A stretch of DNA of 64,000 bases from Prauserella halophila (GTDB lineage Bacteria > Actinomycetota > Actinomycetes > Mycobacteriales > Pseudonocardiaceae), in the NCBI RefSeq assembly GCF_024171895.1, contig NZ_JAMTCQ010000009.1:993285-1057284 (forward strand). Reading direction: 5' to 3'. The notes under the pieces were generated by a model. It was not told the origin of the DNA. It was given only the letters and a program-made list of their open reading frames with translations, and searched no databases. Each line of letters begins with the position of its first letter. The first letter of the stretch is position 1. Below, piece after piece: positions 38,325 through 46,828 of this stretch. The translations under genes were made by a program, and so were the position numbers.

Positions 38325-39098
38325 ATGGGTGAGTACGAGCACATCCTCGTCAAGCGCGACGGTGCGACCGCCACGATCACGATGAACCGCGCGAGCAGGC
38401 GAAACTCGCTGACCGAGGAGCACCTTCGGGAGCTGCTCGCCGCGTTCACCGAGGTCGGGGAGTCGGACGCGACCGGGATCGTGCTCGCGGGGGCGGGTCC
38501 CGTGTTCTCGGCCGGGCACGACTTCGGCGACGTCGCGGAACGCGACCTCGTCGGTGTGCGCGAACTGCTGCAGGTGTGCACCCAGCTGATGCGCACGATG
38601 GAGTCGGTGCCGCAGGTCGTCGTCGCGCGGGTGCACGGGCTCGCGACGGCCGCGGGGTGTCAGCTCGTCGCGTCGTGCGACCTCGCCGTGGCCGCCGAAT
38701 CGGCAGGCTTCGCGCTGCCGGGTGGTAAGGGCGGTTGGTTCTGCCACACGCCTGCCGTGCCCGTCGCGAGGACGGTCGGCCGCAAACGCCTCATGGAGAT
38801 GGCGCTGACCGGCGACGTCGTGGACGCTGCGACCGCGCTGGACTGGGGCCTGGTCAACCGCGTCGTGCCGGACACGGAGCTTGACGAGGCCGTCACCGAG
38901 CTGCTCGGCAGGGCGACTCGGGGGAGCCGGGCGGCCAAGGCGCTGGGCAAGCAGACGCTGTACTCGCAGCTCGACCGGCCCGAGGACGACGCGTACGGCA
39001 TCGCCGTCGAGGTCATGGCGGCGGCGTCCCAGCTACCGGGCGCCCGTGAGGGGATGGCCGCGTTCCTGGAGAAGCGCAAACCCGACTGGCCGGACTAG
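38325..39098 (+). CDS. Enoyl-CoA hydratase/isomerase family protein
   Basis: 257 residues, crotonase fold. Oxyanion-hole segment FSAGHDFGD (residues ~61-69) and VHGLATAAGCQLVASCDLAVA. The first catalytic Glu is replaced (GGKGGWFCHTPA where GlnGlyGlu is common), so hydratase activity is uncertain; it may act as another crotonase-type enzyme. TACGGT lies 6 nt before the ATG, another leaderless pattern. Its TAG stop overlaps the TAG of the convergent NUDIX gene in the tetramer CTAG. Confidence 0.8.
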   Translation: MGEYEHILVKRDGATATITMNRASRRNSLTEEHLRELLAAFTEVGESDATGIVLAGAGPVFSAGHDFGDVAERDLVGVRELLQVCTQLMRTMESVPQVVVARVHGLATAAGCQLVASCDLAVAAESAGFALPGGKGGWFCHTPAVPVARTVGRKRLMEMALTGDVVDAATALDWGLVNRVVPDTELDEAVTELLGRATRGSRAAKALGKQTLYSQLDRPEDDAYGIAVEVMAAASQLPGAREGMAAFLEKRKPDWPD

Positions 39099-39628
39099 GA
39101 GCGCCGCTCCCGCAGTTGGAGTATCGCGTACGCCGCGACGGACTGTGCGTCGGTGATCTCGCCCGTTGCGATCATCGCCTCGAACTGTGCCCGTTCGAAC
39201 CACGCCGCGCGCATGTCCTGCTCCTCGTGCTCCCGTTGCGGCTCGCCGTGGGTGAGGTCGGTGGCGAGGAAGATCCTGCCGCGCTGGCTGGCCATGCCGG
39301 GCGCGACGTCGAGCCGCCCGATCTCGGTCCAGGCGCCCGCCGTAAGCCCGGTCTCCTCGCGCAGCTCGCGCGCGGCCAGCTCGGCCGGTTCGACGTCGGC
39401 GCGATCGGGCGCCGTGCCCTGCGGGAATTCCCAGCGCCGGATACCGAGCGGGTAACGAAATTGTTCGACGAGGTGGAACCTGCCGTCCTCGTAGGGAATG
39501 ACGAGCGCGTAGTCGGGTTTGTCCACGACTCCGTATACGCCGGGGGATCCGTCGCCGCGCCGGATCGCATCCTCGCGCACCGTCATCCAGTTGTTCTCGT
39601 AGACCTGCCGCGAGCTGACCTGTTCCAT
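39095..39628 (-). CDS. NUDIX hydrolase (ADP-ribose pyrophosphatase-like)
   Basis: 177 residues. The Nudix box reads GTAPDRADVEPAELAARELREETGL: the usual GX5E is altered by an insertion, but REEtGL with RELREE is intact. Flanking VVDKPDYALVIPYEDGRFHLVEQFRYP and RRWEFPQG are typical of ADP-ribose/nucleoside-diphosphate-sugar hydrolases. Sits between enoyl-CoA hydratase and ehuB, convergent with the first and divergent from the second. Confidence 0.85.
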   Translation of the reverse strand: MEQVSSRQVYENNWMTVREDAIRRGDGSPGVYGVVDKPDYALVIPYEDGRFHLVEQFRYPLGIRRWEFPQGTAPDRADVEPAELAARELREETGLTAGAWTEIGRLDVAPGMASQRGRIFLATDLTHGEPQREHEEQDMRAAWFERAQFEAMIATGEITDAQSVAAYAILQLRERRS

Positions 39629-39700
39629 GGCAAAGATTCTGCCTGATCCACTCGTTTGGGTTAGGGTCTCGTGAACCGTTGTCTTTCGAACGGAGAGATT

Positions 39701-40603
39701 GTGTCGGAACCGAAGCTGAACCGCTTTTCCCGCCGGACCATGTTGCGGCACTCCGCGACCGGTCTCGCAGCCGTCGGGGGCGGCTTGCTCCTCGGTGCGT
39801 GCGAGACGACCAACCCCGATACCGGTCAGTCCGAAGACGGCCAGAGCCTGCAGCAGCGGGTGGATGCGGGCCAGGCGCTGCGCCTCGCGGTCGCGAACGA
39901 GGCGCCGTACACCGTGCTCAAGGCGAACGGTGACCTCACCGGCGCCGAGCCCGATGTGGCGAAGGCCGTGCTCGAACGCATGGGCATCGACAACATCAAG
40001 GGTGTACAGGCCGATTACAAGTCGATGATCCTCGGCCTCAACGCCCGGCGCTGGGACATGGTCACCGCCGGGCTGTTCATGAACAAGAGCAGGTGTGCCA
40101 AGGTCCAGTACACGTCGCCGGTACTCGTGTCGACGGAGTCGTTCGCCGTGCCGACGGGTAATCCCAAGGGCTTGACCACGGTCGACGACCTCAAGAACAA
40201 GGACGTCAAGGTGGCTGTCCTGGAGAGCAGCTTCGAGCTCAAGACCGCGAAGTCGTTGGGCGTCGAGGAAGCCAAGCTGTCGACGTATCCGCTGGGGCCC
40301 GACGCGTTGCAGGGCATGAAGGATGGCCGGGTGGACGCGATCCTGCTGCCGACGCTGTCCCTCGAGAAGTTGAAGGAGCAGAAGGGTGGCTTCGAGATCA
40401 CGGAGCCGCTCGAGTCGTTCCCGACGACGGGTTCCGGCGCTGCGTTCCGGCCCGGGGACGAGGAGTTCTTCAACAAGTACAACGACGAGCTGAAGAAGTT
40501 CAAGGAGACCGACGAGTTCGACAAGCTGATGGACAAGTGGGGCTTCTCGGCTGACGCGACTCGGAAAGCTACGACGGAGGAACTCTGCACCAACGAGGGC
40601 TGA
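39701..40603 (+). CDS. ehuB: ABC transporter substrate-binding lipoprotein, Ehu type
   Basis: 300 residues. Twin-arginine-like RFSRRTMLRHSATGLAAVGGGLLLGAC with the lipobox LLGAC, so a membrane-anchored lipoprotein. The body is an SBP_bac_3 domain: LRLAVANEAPYTVLKANGDLTGAEPDVAKAVLERMG and WDMVTAGLFMNKSRC. Closest recognisable type is EhuB (ectoine/hydroxyectoine); ligand is inferred. GTG start with GGAGAG 4 nt before. Ends at a 19-bp-stem terminator shared with the converging permease genes. Confidence 0.8.
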   Translation: MSEPKLNRFSRRTMLRHSATGLAAVGGGLLLGACETTNPDTGQSEDGQSLQQRVDAGQALRLAVANEAPYTVLKANGDLTGAEPDVAKAVLERMGIDNIKGVQADYKSMILGLNARRWDMVTAGLFMNKSRCAKVQYTSPVLVSTESFAVPTGNPKGLTTVDDLKNKDVKVAVLESSFELKTAKSLGVEEAKLSTYPLGPDALQGMKDGRVDAILLPTLSLEKLKEQKGGFEITEPLESFPTTGSGAAFRPGDEEFFNKYNDELKKFKETDEFDKLMDKWGFSADATRKATTEELCTNEG

Positions 40604-40611
40604 CGCCGTCG

Positions 40612-40654
40612 ACGGGGGTCGTGAAATGCTCCGGAAGCATTTCACGACCCCCGT
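40612..40654. terminator. Bidirectional terminator, 19-bp stem
   Basis: Perfect 19-bp arms (40612-40630 and 40636-40654) around a CCGGA loop. It sits 9 bp after the ehuB stop and 4 bp from the ehuD stop on the other strand, ending both. Confidence 0.9.
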
Positions 40655-40657
40655 GTG

Positions 40658-41314
40658 TCAGCGTGTCTCCAGCCTGGTCTCCAGTCGGCGCAACAACAGT
40701 GCCGTCGGGTAACTGGCGGCCAGGAAGATCAATGCCGCCAGGGCGAGTGGCTCGACATATTCGTAGGCGTCGCCGCCGACTCGCTGAGCCTCGTTGAGCA
40801 GCTCGGGGACGGTGATGAACGCCAGGAACGGCGTCTCCTTGAACATGGCGATCGCGTAGTTGCCCAGTGACGGCAGCACGTTGCGGACCGCCTGGGGCAA
40901 TACGACACGCTGCCACGTCACGCGGGGAGACAGTTGCAGCGCGACACTGGCCTCCCACTGTCCACTCGGGACTGCGTCGATGCCCGAGCGGTAGACATCG
41001 GCCATGTAGCAGGCGTAGTGCACGCCGAGTCCGATGACGCCTGCCGTCATCGGTTGCAGGGTGATGCCCATGCCCGGCAGCGCGTAGAACAGGAAGAACA
41101 ACTGGATCAGCAGCGGGGTGCTGCGGACGAACTCGATGAACGCGGTCAGCAGCTGCGTGAGCACCGGGATCCGTAGCCTGCGAATGACGGCGAACAGCAT
41201 CCCCAGGAGGGCTGCCAGCGCGATGCCGAGCACCGTGGCGACCAGCGTGTACTGGACGAAGTGCTCCAGCAGCCCGGGCAGAATCTCGGCGACGTAGTTC
41301 CAGTCCCAGGTCAT
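40658..41314 (-). CDS. ehuD: ABC transporter permease, Ehu type (second)
   Basis: 218 residues, about five membrane helices. HisM/ArtQ-type permease signature: EFVRSTPLLIQLFFLFYALPG and the EAA loop WQRVVLPQAVRNVLPSLGNY. Starts inside the stop of the upstream permease (ATGA), so the two are coupled and form the heterodimeric channel. Orientation opposite to the ATPase and binding protein of the same system. Confidence 0.8.
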   Translation of the reverse strand: MTWDWNYVAEILPGLLEHFVQYTLVATVLGIALAALLGMLFAVIRRLRIPVLTQLLTAFIEFVRSTPLLIQLFFLFYALPGMGITLQPMTAGVIGLGVHYACYMADVYRSGIDAVPSGQWEASVALQLSPRVTWQRVVLPQAVRNVLPSLGNYAIAMFKETPFLAFITVPELLNEAQRVGGDAYEYVEPLALAALIFLAASYPTALLLRRLETRLETR

Positions 41315-42054
41315 CGTGACGACACCTCCACGTGATCGACCGCAGCGTCAGCGGGTTCCGCCTTCGTCGTACGGAAGACGCTTCGCAAGCCTGCATGCTG
41401 CCCGAGGCGCGCCTTCGCGATCACTTCGGCCATATTGGACAGCAGCGTCACCGCATAGGCCATGACGAAGTAGATCACCATCAGGGTCAGGTACATGGCG
41501 GTCGCGTTGCCTCCGGCGAGGCGGAACGCCTCGCCCTTGTTCATCAGGTCCACGAGCGAGATCGCGTAAAGTAGCGGAGTGCTCTTGAGCAGCTGGATGA
41601 ACAGGTTGTTCATCGACGGGATCATCAGCGGGATGGCTTGTGGCCAGATCACGCGGGTCATCCGCTGCCATGCGGACAGGTTCAACGCGGTCGCTGCTTC
41701 CCACTGTGGTTTGGGCACGGCGTTGATGGACCCGCGCACCACCTCGGCGCCGTAGGCGCCGTAGTTCAGTCCGAACGCGAGCACGCCGCAGAACAGTGCC
41801 TCGAAGCGGATCCCCATGAGCGGCAGGGCGAAGAACAGGAAGAGGAGCTGAATCGGCAACGAGGTGCCGCGGAACAGCTCGATCACGACGCGGGCCACAC
41901 CCCGAACCAGTAATCGCCGCGACCGTGCCATGAGTCCGAGTGCGACGGCTATGGCGAGCATCATGAGCGTGCCGAGTACTGTCACCTGGAGGGTGACACG
42001 TAAACCGTCGAGCAGGTTCCCCGTCCAGTCCCACACAGTCGGTATGTCGTTCAT
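41311..42054 (-). CDS. ehuC: ABC transporter permease, Ehu type (first)
   Basis: 247 residues from the ATG that has GAGAGG 5 nt upstream; an in-frame GTG two codons earlier is less likely. Five membrane helices, IELFRGTSLPIQLLFLFFALPL and the EAA loop WQRMTRVIWPQAIPLMIPSMNN. C-terminal hydrophilic tail extends past the membrane domain (FRTTKAEPADAAVDHVEV). Probably first gene of a two-gene operon, with a promoter in the 198 bp shared with nucS. Confidence 0.8.
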   Translation of the reverse strand: MNDIPTVWDWTGNLLDGLRVTLQVTVLGTLMMLAIAVALGLMARSRRLLVRGVARVVIELFRGTSLPIQLLFLFFALPLMGIRFEALFCGVLAFGLNYGAYGAEVVRGSINAVPKPQWEAATALNLSAWQRMTRVIWPQAIPLMIPSMNNLFIQLLKSTPLLYAISLVDLMNKGEAFRLAGGNATAMYLTLMVIYFVMAYAVTLLSNMAEVIAKARLGQHAGLRSVFRTTKAEPADAAVDHVEVSSR

Positions 42055-42258
42055 CAGCACCTCTCGTCGGTGTTTCGCTCGCGACGCCTGCTGCGACAGG
42101 CGGTGGCCAGCGCCGGCACCCGCAAGACACTAACGGGGGAACCGGCTTTGCGCGTCGCGACTGACCGAACGGATCTCGGACGGATGAGCGGACCGATATC
42201 GGACCGTCACATGCGGGGCCTGCATCGGCGGCTGCGGCGCGTGTCCTAATCTCTCGCC

Positions 42259-42918
42259 GTGCGTTTGGTCATTGCCCGGTGCCAGGTCGACTATGCCGGC
42301 CGTCTCACCGCCCACCTGCCCATGGCCACCCGGCTGCTGTTGGTCAAGTCGGACGGTTCGGTGTCGGTGCACTCCGACGACCGGGCCTACAAGCCGCTGA
42401 ACTGGATGAGTCCACCGTGCTGGCTCATCGAGGACGGCAACCTGTGGATCGTCGAGAACAAGGCCGGCGAGAAGCTGGTCGTCACGATCGACCACATCGT
42501 CGAGGAGGTCACCCACGACCTGGGCGCGGAGCCGGGCCTGCAGAAGGACGGTGTCGAGGCGCATCTGCAGGAACTGCTGGCCGAACACATCACCACGCTC
42601 GGCGACGGCTACTCGCTCGTGCGGCGCGAGTACCCGACCGCGATCGGACCGGTCGACATCCTCGCGCGCGACGCTGGCGGGGTGTCCGTCGCGGTGGAGA
42701 TCAAGCGGCGCGGTGAGATCGACGGGGTGGAGCAGCTGACGCGTTACCTCGAACTGCTCAATCGCGACCCGTTGCTGGCTCCCGTGCAGGGAGTGTTCGC
42801 CGCACAGCAGATCCGGCCCCAGGCGCGGACGCTCGCCGAGGACCGCGGCATCCGCTGCGTCACGCTGGACTACGACGCCCTGCGCGGCATCGAACCGGAC
42901 GAGTTCCGCCTCTTCTGA
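42259..42918 (+). CDS. nucS: Mismatch-specific endonuclease NucS/EndoMS
   Basis: 219 residues. Cuts both strands at mismatches (mainly G-T, G-G and T-T) and replaces MutSL mismatch repair in many Actinobacteria and Archaea. N-terminal DNA-binding/dimer domain and a C-terminal RecB-like nuclease with [26 protein letters not shown], the D-ExK motif. The C-terminal EFRLF resembles the sliding-clamp binding end of NucS. TAATCT lies 6 nt before the GTG start, so the mRNA is probably leaderless. A relic element begins directly after the stop. Confidence 0.95.
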   Translation: MRLVIARCQVDYAGRLTAHLPMATRLLLVKSDGSVSVHSDDRAYKPLNWMSPPCWLIEDGNLWIVENKAGEKLVVTIDHIVEEVTHDLGAEPGLQKDGVEAHLQELLAEHITTLGDGYSLVRREYPTAIGPVDILARDAGGVSVAVEIKRRGEIDGVEQLTRYLELLNRDPLLAPVQGVFAAQQIRPQARTLAEDRGIRCVTLDYDALRGIEPDEFRLF

Positions 42919-42925
42919 GGATCAT

Positions 42926-43047
42926 CGGTGGTCAGCGCGGCGCTATCGCCTCCCGGGGCACTCTGGGGGCACATCGCCGCGTCGATCGCGGCGCGCGTGC
43001 GAGCCTCACTGGACGGCATCAGGTGCGCGTAGGTCTTGTGCGTACAC
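42926..43047 (-). pseudogene. Tyrosine recombinase C-terminal remnant
   Basis: The minus strand reads THKTYAHLMPSSEARTRAAIDAAM, matching the tail of actinophage-type integrases around the nucleophile Tyr (usual form DTYGHLMP). Nothing upstream of it in frame is integrase-like, and it has no start. It lies immediately after the small His/Cys gene, the same relative place an integrase would occupy in an intact element. Confidence 0.65.
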
Positions 43048-43054
43048 GGGCGCC

Positions 43055-43342
43055 TCACTCGTCGACGCCGATCCACTCGTGCCAGCAGGCGTGGCAGTCG
43101 AACAGGGCCGGCGGCACGCGGCGGTGCCGGCGAGGCACGACGATCTGGCGGCCGCACAGCATCTCGGCCACGGTGTCGGCGGCCGGTTCGTCGACGGTGC
43201 CGCCGATGTGGCGCACACCCTCGGCCACCGGGCGCCAGCCGGGCACCGTGTCGAGGTCGGGCGCCTCGGGGTCGGCCTCGATCGGCCACCCGTCCGGGCC
43301 GATCGTGACCATATGGCCGCTGGGGAATTGCACGTGCCGCAT
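43055..43342 (-). CDS. Small His/Cys protein, possible zinc binder (copy 2)
   Basis: 95 residues. Paralogue of the protein at 5668-5925 with VPGWRPVAEGVRHIGG, EMLCGRQ, LFDCHACWHEW conserved. N-terminal ~28 residues (RHVQFPSGHMVTIGPDGWPIEAD) are extra relative to copy 1. One His and three Cys could form a zinc site (inference). Preceded by an 11-bp palindrome and an XRE-TPR gene on the same strand. Confidence 0.7.
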   Translation of the reverse strand: MRHVQFPSGHMVTIGPDGWPIEADPEAPDLDTVPGWRPVAEGVRHIGGTVDEPAADTVAEMLCGRQIVVPRRHRRVPPALFDCHACWHEWIGVDE

Positions 43343-43386
43343 GGCCAGACCATCGACCGCTGGTGACCTGCGACAACAGGGGTTAC

Positions 43387-43413
43387 GCTATGCGCATCGG
43401 ATATGCGCATAGC
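43387..43413. promoter_or_regulatory. Palindromic operator candidate, second module
   Basis: GCTATGCGCAT-cggat-ATGCGCATAGC, a perfect 11-bp inverted repeat. It occupies the gap between the XRE gene and the small His/Cys gene, the same place as the different palindrome of the first module. Confidence 0.6.
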
Positions 43414-43422
43414 GCGCATGGG

Positions 43423-44430
43423 TCATGCGGTGGCGCGTTGCGCGGCCTCGAGGTCGCGCCGGTAGGCGTCGGCCCAGTCGGCGTGTAGCTGGTCGGGTGG
43501 CAGCTCGGCGAGCCCGGCCTCGAGTAGCTCGACGGCCTGCCGTGGGCGCACCGGTGCGATCGCCCGGCCGCCCTCGAGGTTCCAGAACCCGTCCTCGCGG
43601 TAGTAGTGCCACGGCGGGGCGGACCCGTCGGCCATCTGCCGGGTGGCCAGCTGGGACAGCGCGTGCGCCTCGTCGACGAGCCGCTCGACCTCGGACACGT
43701 CGCCGAGCAGTGCGTGCCCACGCGCTTCCTGTAGCGCGTCGTAGGCGGTCTGGCCGGCGTGGATGCCGGTGTAGCGGCGGGCGGTGTGGGTGAGCCCGAT
43801 GGTCGGCCCGACCTGGCCCTTCAACCATGCGACGTGGCCCTTGAATGACCAGACGGTCGCGGCGAGGTCGTCGTCGCCGGCCTCGAGCGCCCATTCCAGC
43901 GATCGGGAGAACCACTGGTCGGCCTCGTCGTAGCGCTCGAGCGCGGTGTAGAGCCACCCGTGATGTTGTGCCCACTGGCCGGCGAGGTCGATCACTCGGG
44001 TGCGGATCGGCCCGCGGGACTCGCTGGCCAGCTCGGTCAGCAGGTTGACGTGGCCCCGTTCGGGCAGCAGCACCGCGGCGGCGCCGACACAGTCTTCGAG
44101 GTGACGCGTGCTGGCGAGTAGTTTGGCGAGCGCGTCGAGGGTGCGGTCGTCGACGGTGCGCGGGCGCCGCACGGCGTGGTCGATGCGCTGTGAGTCGATG
44201 CCGTCGCCGTGCAGCAGCGACGGCGCCTGTGCCCGGGTGAGCGCGCCCGGGGCGCCGAGCACGGTTTCGAGTCGCTCGACGAGCACCCGGTCCTCGACGG
44301 CCTGGCGGTCACCTTCCCAGCGGGAGAGGTTCGATTGGTGGATCGGGACCATGCGGGCGAGCTGCGCTTGAGATAGGCCAGCCTCGCCGCGCAGGCGGCG
44401 TAGGCACTGGCCGAACGTCTCGGCGGTCAT
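43423..44430 (-). CDS. XRE-family HTH regulator with TPR-like domain (copy 2)
   Basis: 335 residues. XRE domain at residues ~7-62 (FGQCLRRLRGEAGLSQAQLARMVPIHQSNLSRWEGDR), then helical repeats (ALERYDEADQWFSRSLEWALEAGDDDLAATVW) like transcriptional-regulator TPRs. Only distantly similar to the XRE protein at 4007-5230, yet its leader is almost identical, so the control region is more conserved than the protein. GAGAGG precedes the ATG. Likely relic of an integrative element's regulator, still intact. Confidence 0.85.
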   Translation of the reverse strand: MTAETFGQCLRRLRGEAGLSQAQLARMVPIHQSNLSRWEGDRQAVEDRVLVERLETVLGAPGALTRAQAPSLLHGDGIDSQRIDHAVRRPRTVDDRTLDALAKLLASTRHLEDCVGAAAVLLPERGHVNLLTELASESRGPIRTRVIDLAGQWAQHHGWLYTALERYDEADQWFSRSLEWALEAGDDDLAATVWSFKGHVAWLKGQVGPTIGLTHTARRYTGIHAGQTAYDALQEARGHALLGDVSEVERLVDEAHALSQLATRQMADGSAPPWHYYREDGFWNLEGGRAIAPVRPRQAVELLEAGLAELPPDQLHADWADAYRRDLEAAQRATA

Positions 44431-44530
44431 GTCTACCTCTCACGTCTGCGGAGCGAGCTCACCTGCGAAATGTCCCCGGTGATCAGCCGGCGGCCTCGAC
44501 CTCCGCAGATGAGGTACGCGGCCAAGATAG
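44431..44530 (-). promoter_or_regulatory. Structured leader/operator of XRE gene, copy 2
   Basis: Minus-strand twin of 3906-4006. Shared blocks, in order: GGCCGCGTACCTCATCTGCG, CCGGCTGATCACCGGGG, CGCAGGTGAGC and CTCCGCAGACGTGAGAGGT before the ATG. TATCTT replaces TACCCT as the -10-like box. TCTGCGGAG/CTCCGCAGA arms lie at 44501-44509 and 44445-44453 on the plus strand. Confidence 0.6.
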
Positions 44531-44632
44531 CGCGATCACTGGCCCCGGCGGGAACGGTCGGCCGTCGCCGACCCAGCCGACGAACTCGCCGTCGAGGGTG
44601 ACGCGGTAGGCCACGGTGCCGCCGGCGTGCAT
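44483..44632 (-). CDS. Truncated small ORF overlapping the XRE leader
   Basis: 49 residues: GGTVAYRVTLDGEFVGWVGD resembles the start of small proteins I associate with actinomycete integrative elements, then the reading becomes the leader sequence (LSWPRTSSAE). The gene appears cut by a deletion that joined it to the XRE control region. Upstream codons are GTGGATGCG repeats, so the start is uncertain. The rest of the gap up to the symporter gene (44633-44839) holds no supported gene. Confidence 0.35.
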   Translation of the reverse strand: MHAGGTVAYRVTLDGEFVGWVGDGRPFPPGPVIALSWPRTSSAEVEAAG

Positions 44633-44839
44633 CTCATCGGCGGCATCCACCGCATCCACGGCATCCAGAGCATTGACGGCTCCGACGTGTGTCGAGTGTC
44701 GTCACGGTCGGTCAGCGGACATGTGCGTTACGTAATTCGACGTGTGGCATTCAAGTGGTGATCTGCGTGCGGTAATGTTCGCGCGCAGCTTGATCTGTGA
44801 TCATTCCTGTTGACTACTGTTGATTCCGGAGGTGGGCCG

Positions 44840-46537
44840 ATGACCGTCCTAGCCCAGGATCTACGGCTCGACGCGAACGCGATCGACTACGCGTTGCTCG
44901 CGTTCTACTTCGCCCTGGTGCTCGGTATCGGATACCTGGCGCGGAAACAGGTGTCGTCGAGTCTGGACTTCTTCCTTTCCGGCCGATCGCTTCCCGCGTG
45001 GGTGACCGGCCTGGCGTTCGTCGCGGCGAACCTGGGCGCGATCGAGGTCATGGGCATGTCGGCGAACGGCGCCCAGTACGGCCTGCCGACCGTGCACTAC
45101 TTCTGGGTCGGCGCGATCCCGGCGATGCTGTTCCTGGCCATCGTGATGATGCCGTTCTATTACGGCTCGAAGGTGCGCAGTGTCCCGGAGTTCATGCTCC
45201 GGCGCTTCGGCAAGCCGGCCCACCTCGTCAACGGTGTCAGCTTCGCGACGGCGCAGATCCTCATCGCCGGTGCGAACCTGTTCCTGCTGGCCAGCGTCGT
45301 GAACCTGTTGCTGGGCTGGCCGCTCTGGGTGTCGATCCTGCTCGCGGCGGTCATCGTGCTGGCCTACACCGCACTCGGCGGACTGTCGGCGGCGATCTAC
45401 AACGAGGTGCTGCAGTTCTTCGTCATCGTCGCGGCCCTGCTGCCGCTGACGCTGGTCGGCCTGCACGAGGTCGGTGGCTGGGAAGGTCTCGTCGACAAGG
45501 TCGCGAGTGGTCCCGGCGGCGAGGAGCAGCTCAGCTCCTGGCCGGGTAACCAGCTCACCGGCTTCGGCGACAACTTCCTGTCGGTGCTCGGCCTCGTGTT
45601 CGGTCTCGGCTTCGTGCTCTCGTTCGGCTACTGGACGACGAACTTCGTCGAGGTGCAGCGCGCGATGGCCTCGAAGAGCATGTCGGCCGCTCAGCGCACC
45701 CCGATCATCGGTGCGTTCCCGAAGATGCTCATCCCGTTCATCGTGATCATCCCGGGCATGATCGCCGGCGTCAGCGTCACCGAACTCTCCGGTGAGAACA
45801 AGGCGGCCCTGATGGCGGGCGAGGCCGCGCCCAGTGGCGCGACATTCAACGACGCGCTGCTGCTGTTGATGCGCGATCTGCTGCCGAACGGCATGCTCGG
45901 CATCGCGATCGCCGGCCTGCTGGCCTCGTTCATGGCCGGTATGGCGGCGAACCTGAGCGCGTTCAACACCGTCTTCACGTACGACATCTGGCAGGCCTAC
46001 ATCAAGAAGGACAAGCCGGATCAGTACTACCTGCGGGCAGGCCGGGTGGTGACGGCGTGCGCCACGATCCTCGCGATCGGCACGGCGTTCATCGCCTCCA
46101 CCTACAGCAACCTGATGGACTACCTGCAGCAGCTGTTCTCGTTCTTCAACGCACCGCTGTTCGCGACGTTCATCCTCGGTATGTTCTGGAAGCGGATGAC
46201 GGCCACCGCCGGTTGGACGGGCCTCGTCTCCGGTACCGGTGCTGCGGTCGGTGTCTTCCTGCTCGCCGAGACCGGGGTGTGGGACCTGCCCGGTCAGGGT
46301 GCCTCGTTCATCGGTGCCGGTGCGGCGTTCGTGGTGGACATCGCGGTCAGTGTTGTGGTCACCATGGCGACCAGGCCGAAGCCGGAGGCGCAGCTCGTGG
46401 GCCTGGTCTACTCGCTGACACCGAAGGAGAAGCTGAAGCGCTCGACGGTGGGCGAGGACGCGGGCTGGTACCGCAACCCGGGCCTGCTGGCGGGCATCGT
46501 CCTGGCCCTCACGATCGTCCTGAACATCTTCTTCTAG
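44840..46537 (+). CDS. Sodium:solute symporter (SSS family)
   Basis: 565 residues, about 14 membrane helices. Sodium-symporter fold: FFLSGRSLPAWVTGLAFVAANLGAIEVMG near the N-terminus, YTALGGLSAAIYNEVLQFF (sugar-type SGLT signature), and GMAANLSAFNTVFTYDIWQ. ATG chosen because GGAGG is 7 nt upstream. It is followed 9 bp later by a small membrane protein and then by dhaKLM, so uptake of dihydroxyacetone or a related triose/polyol is a reasonable inference, not shown. Confidence 0.85.
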   Translation: MTVLAQDLRLDANAIDYALLAFYFALVLGIGYLARKQVSSSLDFFLSGRSLPAWVTGLAFVAANLGAIEVMGMSANGAQYGLPTVHYFWVGAIPAMLFLAIVMMPFYYGSKVRSVPEFMLRRFGKPAHLVNGVSFATAQILIAGANLFLLASVVNLLLGWPLWVSILLAAVIVLAYTALGGLSAAIYNEVLQFFVIVAALLPLTLVGLHEVGGWEGLVDKVASGPGGEEQLSSWPGNQLTGFGDNFLSVLGLVFGLGFVLSFGYWTTNFVEVQRAMASKSMSAAQRTPIIGAFPKMLIPFIVIIPGMIAGVSVTELSGENKAALMAGEAAPSGATFNDALLLLMRDLLPNGMLGIAIAGLLASFMAGMAANLSAFNTVFTYDIWQAYIKKDKPDQYYLRAGRVVTACATILAIGTAFIASTYSNLMDYLQQLFSFFNAPLFATFILGMFWKRMTATAGWTGLVSGTGAAVGVFLLAETGVWDLPGQGASFIGAGAAFVVDIAVSVVVTMATRPKPEAQLVGLVYSLTPKEKLKRSTVGEDAGWYRNPGLLAGIVLALTIVLNIFF

Positions 46538-46546
46538 GAGGCGGCA

Positions 46547-46828
46547 ATGGGCAGCGACACGCGCAAGCGCACCGCCGGTGCGTTCGACGTCCGACTGGTC
46601 ATCGCACTGCTCACCGGCGTGTACGGAGCGGTGATCACCGTACTCGGGATCGGGTTCGTCTCCGACGAGGATCTGGCCAAGGCCGGCGGCATGAACATCA
46701 ACCTGATCGCGGGCATCGGCATGCTCGTGTTCACCGGGTTGTTCCTGCTGTGGGTGAAGGTCCGTCCGCTCACGGTGCCGGACCCCGAGGACGAGGAGAG
46801 CGACTCCTCCTCGCCGGAGCAGGGCTGA
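46547..46828 (+). CDS. Small two-helix membrane protein
   Basis: 93 residues with two membrane helices (LVIALLTGVYGAVITVLGIGFV, LIAGIGMLVFTGLFLLWV) and an acidic tail (DPEDEESDSSSPEQ). AGGAGG lies 8 nt before the ATG. It directly follows the SSS symporter; small partners of this kind accompany some SSS transporters and may stabilise them. Family not named. Confidence 0.65.
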   Translation: MGSDTRKRTAGAFDVRLVIALLTGVYGAVITVLGIGFVSDEDLAKAGGMNINLIAGIGMLVFTGLFLLWVKVRPLTVPDPEDEESDSSSPEQG

